A DNA stretch of 64,000 nucleotides from assembly GCF_024586455.1 (NCBI RefSeq), contig NC_065921.1:2914001-2978000 (forward strand), written 5' to 3'. The translations under genes were made by a program, and so were the position numbers. This DNA comes from Bactrocera neohumeralis. Lineage: Eukaryota > Arthropoda > Insecta > Diptera > Tephritidae. Within the stretch, counting starts at the first letter, position 1, and the number at the start of each line of letters is the position of its first letter. Below, in pieces: positions 24,418 to 36,009 of this stretch. The notes under the pieces were generated by a model. The model was not told where the DNA came from and did not search any database. It saw only the letters and a program-made list of their open reading frames with translations.

Positions 24418-24423
24418 AATAAA
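24418..24423 (+). terminator. Polyadenylation signal of the MBF2-family gene
   Basis: A canonical AATAAA begins 16 bp after the stop codon, followed by a T-rich stretch. This indicates a very short 3'UTR. Confidence 0.7.
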
Positions 24424-25559
24424 CTTTTCTTCTATTCGCATTTCAAATATGCATAGACGAGTTTAGTTAAGCAATGGTTATATCTTAAATAATTTGTTCA
24501 ACACCTTTAATTATTAAAGTTGGTTTTACTAACCCTTTCGGTATGTCTGCGTATTGTGGAGATGTGTAGGAGCAATTCCTCTTAATCCTGGCATATTATG
24601 CAGAGTTCTCTTTATAGTCTTATAGTTAGACTGGTTTCACTGGTAACTAAAGTGAAATTAACAATAAAGCTATTGTGGTGGTGGTTTCATTTTTAAATCA
24701 CAAGGAAACCGTACGCTTTTCCTCAAAAACAACTAAATTTCGCAAATAACTGCAACCAAGGATAGAAAATTCAAATTGAATGCGGAGAAAATCGCGAAAG
24801 TCGCGCTGGTAAACTTCCAACAGCAAATCAAACACAGCGAATGTCGCAGCCACGGCGGTTCACCTGTTCTTCACTTTCGCCTTGCCGACTACATTCGTAG
24901 ACACAAACAACATAAAATTAACAGTTGTGTCTTTGTTCTTAGAGGCCAATGTCAACAGCCAGCATTGTAAAGATAATAATCATTTGAAACTAACTCATTT
25001 GAAACATGGATTCACTACAACAAATACAAATGCTACACGCATACCCTGTGGGAAAATTTCGCAGTAATTGACGTACCATATTTGATAGTTTGATGTTCTA
25101 TGAATTGTTAACTGACATCCTCTGCATAATTTACCTACGGGCTCGATTTGGCAGGAAGCAGTGAAACAATCCGGAGTCAATGAATTGGAATGAAGGTTTT
25201 GCAGATTAGCGCCTGCGGAAGCTACTACATTCTCTTCAATAGTTGTTATAATAATACAAGTATGATTCAAGTAAGGCCGAAGGTATCATTGCATTTTCAT
25301 TACTTCTTACTTCTAGACTAAAAAATGCTACTTTTAGACGATCTGCTAAGTTTGTTCTTACACCTGTGACTTTGTTTGCTTGCTACTTTTCCAGCAAGCT
25401 GCTGTTGTGGTTGTTGCGGTGGTTTTGTGCACGAGACTCTGCTCAGCATTTCAAGTTAAGAAAGTACATACATACATACGTTTATTTAGTTTATGATGTG
25501 ACACACTCTGAAAGACTGTTGTTTATACGCTGGCAGCACGTCGCATAGGATATAATAGT
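24424..25559. other. Non-coding stretch
   Basis: No supported feature. A minus-strand frame at 25270-24995 has five cysteines but no leader, splice sites or family resemblance. Confidence 0.5.
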
Positions 25560-25835
25560 TTAGGCTTCGAAACGAGTTCGTGTCCGGAAATCTGCCAAGA
25601 AGGTTATGGTATCAGTTTTTTGGGATGCGAGAGGAATTTTGTTTGTAGATTACTTGCAAACTGGTAAAGCAATTAATTCTGAATATTATTGCAATCTTTT
25701 AAACCAGTTGAAGAAAAAAAAGACGTGAAAAAAGACGCGGTTTGCAGAAGAAAAAAATCCTTATTCATCAGGACAATACACCGTGTCACAAGACCATTTT
25801 GACAATGGCTAAAATCCATGAATAAAATGTTCTTG
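25560..25835 (+). pseudogene. Mariner transposase fragment, catalytic core, broken
   Basis: Read on the plus strand, SAKKVMVSVFWDARGILFVD and YLQTGKAINSEYYCNLL (25590-25710) match the first catalytic Asp region of mariner transposases. After a frameshift HQDNTPCHKTILTMAK (about 25770-25830) matches the second. No terminal repeats are visible. This family is different from the TTGGGTAGTC mariner. Confidence 0.75.
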
Positions 25836-28228
25836 TCCGGAATCGCCATCTATAGTGTTTGCTCGCGCTCAAGCCTAACCTTTCCTTACTTGTTTAATGT
25901 TAAACTACAACAACCAGATAACAGAAGTAACAACAATGGCAAGTGCTGATGGAAGATGGGCAAAGAGAATGGCGTAAGGTGAGAGGCATACACTTTCAAA
26001 GTGCGCTCAAGTGTGACTAAATACTCTCGGCCAATTTGGGGTGTAATGCCTTGGCGGCAGCTTATGTGCGCGTGTGTGTCTGCTAATGGGCTGGTGCGAA
26101 CACTGTGGGTTCTCTGTCCTTGCCGCGATGTCACACGAGCTTCTTACTTTCTCTTACCTTTCTTCATCGAGCAAATAGATGTTTATCGCAACTTATTCTG
26201 AAATTAGCATTTTGCAGTGCTTGCGATGTGTGCGTGTGTGTGATCTTATAAGTAGAATGGTACAGTTTTTTGCTTTCTTTCCCTTTGCACTGATGTGTGG
26301 GGCCGAAATGGAATTCTTATTTTCACTAATCAGGTTGGCCCTTTATTTTCTTCAGGTGCAAAGTTCATCGGTGATTTCGCTGGCTTTTTTTCGCTGTCCA
26401 GTTAAATTGAAATTGAAATTAAGCTCGTAAAGTTGAATGATAAGCGGTGTTTATTTAGACTGGCACCAAAAAGGTCGCAGTTGTAATGCTTTTTCACGGT
26501 TTGCATAAATTTGCTCCTTGACACTGACACGGTCGGTTGGCGCTGTTCGGTTTTCGGTTGTTCATCATGGGGTTGGCAGTTTCTCCCATCAGATATTTTA
26601 TACCATTTGTATGAGACGTGGAAAGAAAGCATTTCACGGAAAAATTTATGCAAATAAAGTGTAGAGAGCTGTTGAGGTAATTGTTAATGCCTTTTAATTT
26701 AATCAATTTATACTATAATGGTGCCAAAAAGGCGTACAAAGGAGCCGAGGAAAGTGAACGCTAGGCTTTGAATGTTTAGTAGTTGCTGCTCAGTGGAAGG
26801 AAGGAGTTTTTTAAAGTACATGTTTTTTTATAAATACTTTCCATAAATAGTGCAATTTATTGAATTCTGAAAAAACTGGCAAAATACGAAAGCGCGATAA
26901 ACATATGTAGTAAATGTCAAGAGACGAATGAGAAAATTTTCTTAGCTCCACGTTCTCAAATGGTTGTATATTTGTGGATTTCACTATATCAAAGAGAGAG
27001 GACAATTAAACTTTTTTTCTAAAAATCCTCTCAAAATATATCATGCATTCTTTATAGAATTTAATAGTAATAATTCAGCAAATAAGAAATGAATAAGTTA
27101 CTTTCATTACTACCTATGAGGAACATGAAATATTTTTTGCCGAGCTTCTCCTATCAGTGAGCAAGCTACTTGAAACTTGAAGCCTTCAGCTCTTTGAAAT
27201 CTTTGGGAAGTTTGTTGAGCGAAAATAATTTCAGATACAAATTTAGTGGTAGAGTATTCAAAATTTCGTCCTTAAGTACTAACACTTTAAAGAACTATTA
27301 AAGATTTTAGATTATTTCGGCTGAGAAAAACCCATACATAGTCATATGCAAGCATCCTTCCTAGCGAAAAATGGCAAAACTCTCTTGAAATGTCATCAAT
27401 AGCGGTCAATGACTTTTCCTTGAAGAGATGTATAAAAAAACTCGCGTTGAGCTTATTTGCCAAAGCTGCTATAATTTTCGTCTAATGTTCAGCATTTGTT
27501 AGTTGAATTTGGATGGGAAAAGTTGTCATAAAAAGAGGTTAACAGTGGCCGCAGGTGACAAATGTGCAAACAAATTTAATAAATAAGTATGTATGTATGT
27601 AGGTACGTTCATGTATTTATGTTTATCAGCAGCACACCCCGGATTAGCAGATAATCTTTTGCATGACTGTTTGCAGAAATTTGCATTTTAATGTCTACAT
27701 TTTGAACTATTAATTTGTTATTGTCTGGTAGAAAGATTGCTTGTCTGGAGCCAAAGTGCGAAAATTATTATAATTACAAACGCAGAAATGGAGACAAATC
27801 TAAACACATATACATAAATATGCATAAACTCAGAAGGTTTTTATAGATTTGTTGTATGCGAACATGGCATGGTTGAAAGTTTGTAATGAGCAATAACTTT
27901 TAATATGCTTAGCTTTCGCAAAATTAAACCTCTGTTTACTCATTATCCCTATCTTTTTTCTGCCAGTAAGAAATTACAAAGAAGATAACCAAATGGTTGC
28001 CAACGTTTGACAAAGCTTGGAGTGTGGCGAAACAACTGGTAGAAGTCAAATATGCTAGCATAATCAAATTGATATAGAATAGCAAGAGAAAATAACAACT
28101 TAAGATGGAAGGAGTGGTAAAAATTGTAAGATGAGCACACAAAGTTTTTTAAGAGAAATAAAAATATGTCGAAAATCAATTGAAAACATAAAAATTGAAT
28201 GCAAAAAGAGAAACTGCTGATAAAATAT
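25836..28228. other. Non-coding stretch
   Basis: No gene or element recognised. Short frames here lack coding composition. A GT-rich patch occurs at 26065-26245. Confidence 0.5.
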
Positions 28229-29069
28229 AACGGGTGATTCCATTATAGTTATTTTTTTCAATAGCCGCTTTTTTGACAGATCACCCGAGAACCGTGTCTA
28301 GTTGTCATGTTATTTTTGTACAGTATTGTTTGACATTTCAACATGGACAGACTAAAGCTTGAACAACCTTTACAAATCCTTCAACTTTATTACGCAAATT
28401 CACTTTCTATAAAGAATGTGTGTCGCGCGCTTCGCTCAACTTATGGTCAATACAATCGGCCTACTGAGTGTACTATTCGGAACGCCATCACTCATCTTGA
28501 GATCCAGTTTGTGTAAGAACTGAAGCTGCTCGACCTTTCCAAGCGACATCGCTTCGGTCTATGTGCTCTTGAAAAGTTCTAAGAAGATCCGAGGTTTTCG
28601 AGCCAAATTTTTTTCAGCGATTGGGCTTATTTCTGGGTTAGTGGGTATGTAAATAAGCAAAATTTCCGCGTTTGGAACGCAGATCAACCTGGACTGATTC
28701 AAGAGCTGCCATTTCATCCAGAAAAAAACAACGGTTTGGTGTGTTTTGTAGGGCGGAGGAATCATCGGTCCATATTTCTTCAAAAATGATGCCGGTAAGA
28801 ACGTAACCGCCAATGTCTACCGATGTCGCGCCATGATAACCGACTCGCTTCGATTCAGGCGCTAACTACCAGTCGAAATGCTCGAACGAGTCATCGAAAA
28901 TTGAACTCAACGATTGGGCCATCTGAGACGTAGCCGCGGTTAACATTTGGAAGAGATAAGCTTCAAAAAAATAAATGCCAAGAATGTTCTTTCGAATGTT
29001 AATAACCATTCTTCATCAAATTAGAAGTTTTTTTTAAGTAGGCAACCTCGAAATACTATATCACCCTTT
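28229..29069 (+). mobile_element. Decayed Tc1/mariner-superfamily element, about 840 bp
   Basis: Left end AACGGGTGATTCCATTATAG and right end ACTATATCACCCTTT are imperfect inverted repeats in a TA-rich setting. The plus strand encodes an N-terminal DNA-binding segment from the ATG at 28343 (LEQPLQILQLYYANSLSIKN, then VCRALRSTYG). Next come frame breaks, then the FSDWAYFWVSGYVNKQNFRV and WNADQPGLIQELPFHPEKN region typical of DD34-type transposases of insects. Stops and shifts make it inactive, and the region for the last catalytic residues is missing or unrecognisable. Confidence 0.75.
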
Positions 29070-31264
29070 ATATGTATGTAAGTCTAAAACGTGATTATGA
29101 GCATCATGATCTAATCTATTAAGAGTGTATTCTAGTCTAGAGACATGAATTTCGGGAGATTTTTGAAGTTCGTAAAAACAAAGCAACTTTGGTATCGTTT
29201 TGAAAAAGATAGCTTCAGTAGCCGGCCGATTAAGTTAGAATGACGGATCAGAAAAATACCTACATCTCCGAAAATAAACAAAATTTTAGAAAAAGCCTTC
29301 TGTAAATATATTTTAAAATAGCTAAATCTCGATTTTTCTATATTTCTAGACCAGAGGGGGTATTTAATACTTATAACTTCTAGCATCAGATTAAAGGTGA
29401 TCAAGGTTACCTAATTTCAGTAGCCATTAGAATTGTAGTTGTAGCATAGATTATCTCCCTCTCATTAACTTGCTTTAGGTCACAAGTTTGCGTAACGGAA
29501 AATGACCGTTGGTTACAACAACTGATAATCGAATTTTGCATTAGCACCCCGCTTACCAACATTAATTTACTGATAATTGATGTAATTAACCACTATAAAA
29601 GCCAGTTTGCTTGCCTTAATTGCACAGGAACGTTAGACATCAATAGATGCATTTGTGCAATGCTTCAGTAAGCTGGTTAGATCGTTTTGCATATTAGTAT
29701 ATATGTATATATATAACTCCTGTAGTGGGTTTTGTGCAAGCTAGGTGAGTCAGCGCTTTGTTCCGCTTGATTTATGGTTCTTAGTTAAGAGTGTTCAAAG
29801 GTCGAGTGTTGCTTGCAGGTTGGATTGTCGCAAAATATATTTAGAACTCTTTACTGCTCTTCTCTTGGATATTTCACAACAACATGTGAAATTTCACACT
29901 TTTTATTTACATTTCATTCAACTTCCAAACTAACTAACTTTGGCACTAACATATCAATACGTAGTCGACCAAATCTTTATTCCATCTTGTTTGTGAATCA
30001 GGTAGCAGAAAGTGTTGCATGTTTAGGTGCGACTCACTGTCAATAAAATCACTGCATGTCGGACGACATTTATTGACGTTTCGCCACTCCTCTGCTCGTT
30101 ACATTTAAATTATTTTCTCTCAATTAATCTTTAGCAGTGAAGAAGTTCTTCGGTTAAATTTTATATAATAAAGTAAGTTGATCCAAGTGTTAATGAATTT
30201 AAAATAGCTATTGGATCATACTATTTTCAACCATTCATCTTTATTGTTAAGTCTCTAAAGACTTTAAAAAAAAATTTGAACTATATAAGGAATATATGAA
30301 CAACGTATGTATTTATTCCAGCAATAAAAATAAATTCATGCGACCGTCAGTGTTGACATAATAACAGAGCAAATAACAACAGTGTTGTATTAGGTGGCGA
30401 TTATATTTAATTAAAACAAAACAGGTGGAAGCTAGAAAGCGAAGAGAAACACTTTTATAAAACGCTAAAATTAAGTTATTTATAAATAACCATAATTTTG
30501 GGATTTTTTTTGTTTACTGTTATTATTATTTTTGTTAAATATTTATATAATAGTATTTGAATACGAAATAGACCGTGAATTTGTTTACTCCGCACATGGT
30601 GTTCTTGATACTCGTAGTATATGTACAGATGTACATATATACCAGACAGACACACATTCGTAGTCAGCCGCTTGTGTCTACATAATAATTAAAATAAGTA
30701 AAAACGCACGAGCTACTAATTTGCTTTGCAGTGGTGTATGAAGCATTTCAAGCTCTCTTACAAGTTTTTATGCACACACTCTGTGTTTACCTATTCATAT
30801 ATTGTATACTCGTTATTTGTTTTTCGTAATTAACTTTGAGTGTTGGTCCGTCGATTGGCTGCAATTGCAGCCGCTGTTTTGCGGTAGCCAACTCCGGTAA
30901 AAAGCCATCGTAATAAAAAGCCGTGTTGAAACATTTATGAAGACATGCTTGTGTGTGTAAATGAGCCCATGAAAGTACAATGTTCAGTAAATATTTACAG
31001 TAAAGAAAATAAACATTTTCATTTTTTTTAAATAATGGAAAGGAAGTACTTTTGGTTCCCTTAAAAGATGAGTCTGAGGTTTCAGAAGCTATTGTTTTTA
31101 AGGTGACCCCTTTCTCATAAATAAATGTTGCAAATTTGCTCGAGTGCTTACTCAGAAAAAAAGGACTTGAACAGGTGTTACATAGTTCGGACTGAGTAGG
31201 CAATTGGGAAGTAAAGTCTTTTCTCGATGAATAAAAACCAAACTCTATTAGTCACTCATTATTC
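29070..31264. other. Non-coding stretch
   Basis: AT-rich sequence without recognised genes. If the signal-peptide exon at 36 kb is spliced to 16-21 kb, this lies in that intron. Confidence 0.45.
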
Positions 31265-31640
31265 CCGTCCTGCTATATGGTGAGCCGAAGTTACGAGTTT
31301 TCGAGAGAAAGGCTCTATCGCATTCAATGGAATCATGAGCTGTATGAGATATACGACGCCATTGACATAGTTCAGCGAATTAAAAGACAGCGGCTATGCT
31401 GCCTAGGTCATGTCGTCCAAATGGATGAAAACACTCCAGCTCGGAGAGTATTCGACATAATACACGCCGGGGGAAGCATAAGAAGAGGAAGACCTTCACT
31501 CCGTTGGAAAGACCAGGTGGAGAAGGACCTGGCTTCCAATTGGCGCCAAGCAGCGAAAAGAAAAAACGACTGGCGCGCTGTTGTTAACTCGGCTATAATC
31601 GTGTAAGCGGGGTTTACACCAGTAAAGAAGAATATGAAGC
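31265..31640 (+). mobile_element. 3' end of a non-LTR retrotransposon (RT C-terminal part)
   Basis: The frame 31277-31606 reads IQRIKRQ-like residues, then LCCLGHVVQMDENTPARRVF, GGSIRRGRPSLRWKDQVEKD and WRQAAKRKNDWRAVVNSA. This is the well-known C-terminal tail of insect LINE open reading frame 2 (LGHV-x-RM, RGRP-x-x-RW-x-D, D/N-W-R). The 5' part is absent, as is usual for truncated insertions. A TGTAAGCGGGGTTTACACC tail follows the stop. Confidence 0.88.
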
Positions 31641-31749
31641 ATGCAACATATTTTTACTCTCTCCTGTTGAGAAGATGAGAAGATGTCGTACCTGAGGTTT
31701 TTGAAAGAACTTACTGAACTTTGATCAGAGATAAAGAGATCTTTAACTC

Positions 31750-31772
31750 CTCTCTCACTGGAAGTGAGAGAG
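31750..31772. repeat. Perfect 9-bp hairpin, directly abutting the next one
   Basis: CTCTCTCAC, a 5-bp loop, then GTGAGAGAG. It ends exactly where the 30-bp hairpin begins. Confidence 0.85.
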
Positions 31773-31846
31773 CAATTGCTAAACGTCAAAACCTACTGAA
31801 CTTTGACAGCTAATCGAGTTCAGTAGGTTTTGACGTTTAGCAATTG
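31773..31846. repeat. Perfect 30-bp inverted repeat with 14-bp loop
   Basis: Arm 31773-31802 begins CAATTGCTAAACGTCAAAAC. Arm 31817-31846 is its exact reverse complement. The loop is TTGACAGCTAATCG. No mismatch in 30 bp implies recent origin, selection or gene conversion. Confidence 0.95.
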
Positions 31847-33740
31847 GAAACGAGCGATGGCCAGATTGAAATCTTACCAAAAAAATATGTAAACGGAGGG
31901 ATTAGTTGCATCGTTCAAGACCACTTATAAAAATGAAAATTAAATGAATTTGTGAAATTTAAAGGTATTTGATGAAAGGTTTTGTAATTTGAAGCATCAT
32001 AGTATATTTTCAATGGAAAATGATTAAAAACATTTAATGATTGAGAGCTAACAAGCTTAAATCCTATTATTGGGTATTGAAAGGACGAAAGTCAGTTGTT
32101 ATAATATTCTTTAAAAAGATTTAAATAGTTTCTACATATAATAAACAACAACTATATAGTAGTTTTTATTCGTATTAAATGTTGGGTGTTTCAATTTAAA
32201 TGCCCACAAATAATTATTTTTTCAATCTGGCCATAATGGAAAATGTTATAAAAAACGCTAATTTTGGGGCGCTCTCACACTGGAATAAGTTTAACAACCC
32301 TTTATTCCTGCTTTGATGTTGGAAGGAAAGTATATTTGACCTTGACGGCTTCTAGAAGTTTCTGTATATCAACAAATTCCTTTGGGTAATGAGTCAATCG
32401 AATTTAAGTACAAACTGTATAACTATAATTTTGGACCATCCCTCGAGCAATATTACTTAATTCACCATAATTTCTGTGAGTTACTGTACTCAAGCGTATA
32501 TCCGCATATCCGATTGCAACGCACATGTATTTGCGCGACTGAAGTTTAATAATAGATATATGTACCTTCAACTATTGCGAATACCTGTTTACCTGCGCAC
32601 AGAAGCGATGCTTTAAAGAGCTTTTTTCTTAGCCGCGTTAATTTGCAAATGGCGAATGAGCAAATTTAATTAACTTATGTTATTGTAATAATGAATTGCC
32701 AGTGGTTTGTGGCTGTGTTGTTGCTGACTTTGCTTTTGCCTCATCCGTTTTTCTACATCTACACTATGAAGTTGCGAGATACTCACACACATGCACGCAC
32801 TCACTCATTCAAGCATATAATTCTGGCATTCATTCCTCGCTATTGCACACAACACACACACACACACATAGTGTCGCGCACTCACATAAATTACTCTATT
32901 ATTTCGTAACAGAGTAATGAAAAAACCTAAATGATGTGTGTATGTGTGTTCAATTGTAAATATTTGTTGTTTTAAAACTCAATTATTTTAATGTTTTTGT
33001 AAAAAGTGTAATAATTATAGTAAATGCGTAAATGCAGCTATTACAAAGGTACAAATTTAATACGGTTCATGAGTGTGCGTGTGTTCATATTGCGGTCACT
33101 GCCGCTGGTAAAATAATTGTCCGTAGTTTTACGGCTCAGGTTGGCTAATCGGTCTGATGGACTAACCTCGGCTGCAAGGAACCATAATTTCAGTCTGGCT
33201 TTATAGCTCGAATAAAATTAAAATTGTAAATGGTGGCTCAAAATATAATTTGGCAGACGATGGCTGATGAACTTCATCAGATGCCAAATTAAATTATAAG
33301 TATATATGTATGTAGGTATAGTAAAAATAAAACCAATATTTTTGCAAAGAATAATATTTGTATGAAACCTTCACTTAACATAGTTGGAATTGTCCAAGTT
33401 ACATGAAATATGGACCGTTTTGTTAAATAACTTGTTGGCATTTTGAAGATGATATCATAAAGCCACTCGCATAGAAATCTTCGTCCCCACTGGCACAAAA
33501 CTGTAACAATTTTAAAGCGAATTTTCCACTAGAAAAATTACTGGCTATAGTTAGGAACAGGTAGTAATCACTTTTTGCGAAGTCCGAACAATAAGTTGGC
33601 TGCATAAGATTATCTCAACCGAACCTCCGGAGCTTCTGGCGAGTCCCTGTCGATGTGTGGGACATAGCGTTGTTCTGATTGAACACAATTTATCTCCTTT
33701 TGACCACCTCGAGGTGATTGCTTTTTTCAGACAGTCCAAC
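31847..33740. other. Non-coding stretch with CA microsatellite
   Basis: Contains a (CA)n run near 32850-32867. The plus-strand frames at 32691-32917 begin with a leucine-rich leader-like run but soon turn into CA-repeat translation, so I do not accept them as genes. Confidence 0.5.
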
Positions 33741-33741
33741 T

Positions 33742-33859
33742 GTTGACTGTAGGAGAGCAGTGTAGGATAAGAACCAGCTGATTCACTGCCAATCAGAAGT
33801 CGAATTGTTAACTGTATGAGAGCAGTTTAGATAGGAACCAGCTGATTCCCTGCCAATCA
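33742..33859. repeat. Two-copy tandem duplication, 66-bp period
   Basis: Units 33742-33794 and 33808-33859 both run TTRACTGTAKGAGAGCAGT through AACCAGCTGATTC to CTGCCAATCA, with a few substitutions and one short indel. Each unit carries CAGCTG. Confidence 0.85.
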
Positions 33860-34598
33860 CACCAAACACATAGCACAACTTTTCTGATCATTAATCCTAG
33901 CTTTGGCACCAATTGCGCCGACTCGGCAATTATTATGACTGTTTTTGCTCTGTGTTATTGTAAGTGATCTATCATCATCAGCAAACATCTGCTTTAGATT
34001 TGATTTTGTTGCGATTCAGCAGCCACGATTCGCGGAAGGAAATTCGAACCGTGGGTTTTGTGGCATTTACTCGTGTGGTGGTTTTTTGCGACATGTTAGC
34101 TTCTAGCTAATCGAAACAGTGCTTATATGGTGGTTGTAGTCAATGGTTTTCATCTATATTTCAACCATTCGTCTAACAGAGCGTAGTTCATCTCTAATAT
34201 CAAAATTTTTTAATCGACGAAACCCAAATTGCGTATGATTAACTCTTAAAGTATCGGGACCATAAACACTATTTACATTTTCAGACACTCGTCTTTAAAA
34301 AACTGCAAAATTTAAAGTTTTTTCTCTTTGCTGGTGCCCATCTTTGACGCGTCTTCAAGCAATACTGAGTCCGGCAATCACAGAACTATCTGAAAGGCTT
34401 GTTTGGTACAAAGTTGTATCTTTTTAGCACGCGCGTGACACAAATTACTAAAGCCATCTATTGAAAAATAAAATTAAAATTCGCTTCAAGCGCAGGCATC
34501 TCTAAGCATAAATAATCCGAACGGATCTAGTAACTGAACTCCATCTGGTATCGCAAAGGAACAAAACTGGTCTACGCGTGGCTCATTGACCTACCAGA

Positions 34599-34613
34599 CT
34601 AACCTAACCTAAC
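34599..34613. repeat. Telomere-like (CTAAC)3, likely retroelement tail
   Basis: Three CTAAC units. The sequence before it (AAACTGGTCTACGCGTGGCT) is unlike the rest of the region. A similar CCTAACCTAACC ends the RNase H relic at 52.5 kb, so it may mark the 3' end of a related retrotransposon. Confidence 0.55.
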
Positions 34614-34863
34614 TATTGAAAAATAAGTGTCTTCTTTTTAATAGAGTTAATATCTAGGCTAAAGTTTCTTCCTGGTGTCCTAAATATTCATATGCCAAGT
34701 ATTTATTTATTTATTTATTGTAATAATGATATTTTGGAACCAGAAATAATATCAGTTGGGGGAAAGCGATTTTCGTATTCGTATTCGAATGTTAAATTAT
34801 GTCATTATTAAGAAGTTGGGCGTTGTTACACCAAGTGTTTACTAGTGCTGATTAATCTGGAGT

Positions 34864-35300
34864 TAAGGGGTTAGGGGTAGTTAGAATTTTCAAAAAATTA
34901 ATTTATTTTTTTTTTTGCATTTTCGTTAAGTGTAATATCTTAAAAATGTTCTCTGAAAATTTCACGTTGATCCGATAATTAGTTTTTGAGTTATTCGACA
35001 AATAACAAAGCGAGCTCGGGCACTTCAAAGCGCTAGTGTGAAACTTTAAACGCGTTTTTCTCAAAACTATGTTTTTTGAATCGATGACAACTGTAACTCG
35101 AAAACCGCTCAGTAGATTTTAATGAAATTTATACAGCTTTTAGAATACATAATAATCTCGGGCCTGATCGAAGGATTTTAATTTTTTCGAAAATTTCGAT
35201 TTTTTAAGACCAATTAACTGTTGATTTTTTCGAAAAAAATTAGAAAAAAATTTCGTGAGGCCGGCATTATGTTAATTCTTGAAAAAAAAAAAGAAATTCC
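34864..35300. repeat. Dispersed repeat related to family B
   Basis: GGGGTTAGGGGTAGTTAG, then GTTGATCCGATAATTAG and AAACGCGTTTTTCTCAAAAC echo the order of phrases in the family B copies (GTTGATCCGAGTAAT, AAACGCGTTTTTCTCGA). Overall identity is moderate. The homopolymer-rich sequence continues to about 35700. Confidence 0.55.
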
Positions 35301-35949
35301 TTCGATCAGACCCGAGTTTATCTATTTATAAAACTAATTTTTTTTTGTCCGATTAATTTTAGATGAATCTCCAAAGACTTATGGTTGTCACCGCAAGTAC
35401 CTTTTTTTGGAACAGGGTCAACACAAACAACTATAACTTTGGAAATAAATTTTTTTTTTTGAAATTTTCGTGACTTCAAGCCAACACATTCTATAATAAT
35501 GCCATATACTTTTGTAAAATAACACGATTTAATGCAAAAAAAAAATTCTGAAAACTCTAATTTTTTCGTGCCGATATTTGGTACACTGACCTGGCCTCTG
35601 GCTTTAAAAATCCTTTTCACACTGTTTTTATGAGCTGTGGACTTAGTAAACGGTATCAAATATGCCGTTATATAATTTTACTTAATTTGTGTGTACAAAT
35701 TATTTTTTTGCTTAATGGAATTTCGATTTTTAGTAAAAGCCTTCTAAGAAGTGATCGGAAATATTTTTATTTGCTCGGTAAAAAAATATACTGAAACTTT
35801 TTTACCGCGCAGTTTTTGGAACAATTAAGCGAGAAAAATATATAAACGGCTTAAATGCTGGCTTTCCTTTGCCACACCACCATAGTAATAATTACGTTAA
35901 CTTAAATAATTGGTTTTTGTTTTTCATTAAACGCAAATTTCTGACTCAC

Positions 35950-36009
35950 CTGCGGCGCGGCGGCTGCCAAGTGTAGCACATATGCCAGAGATAGGAATTT
36001 CAGCAACAT
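35950..36009 (-). CDS. Signal-peptide first exon (gene B or Gly-rich gene)
   Basis: The ATG at 36009 encodes exactly 20 codons, MLLKFLSLAYVLHLAAAAPQ, and ends at a strong donor CAG/GTGAGT in phase 0. This is a textbook leader: basic n-region, hydrophobic core, and small residues before a likely cleavage in AAAAPQ. No downstream coding continues locally, so it must splice to a distant acceptor. Two phase-0 acceptors on the same strand lack a start: Gly-rich exon 21326 (14.6 kb away) and gene B exon 16041 (19.9 kb away). Either choice places the plus-strand MBF2 gene inside the intron. Joining to gene B would also place the Gly-rich gene there on the same strand. Both could be true as alternative 3' partners of one first exon. 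An initiator-like TCAGTT lies at 36207-36202. Confidence 0.7.

Noticed and set aside
24995..25270. Cysteine-containing minus-strand frame
   Set aside because: No signal peptide, no splice sites, and the cysteine spacing matches no family I know.
32691..32917. Leader-like plus-strand frames (leucine-rich start)
   Set aside because: The continuation is a CA-repeat translation with no acceptor or donor, and two frames are equally open.
35318..35659. 113-codon minus-strand open frame
   Set aside because: Lies in A/T-homopolymer-rich repeat DNA; Lys/Phe runs come from poly-A/T tracts. No domain recognised.
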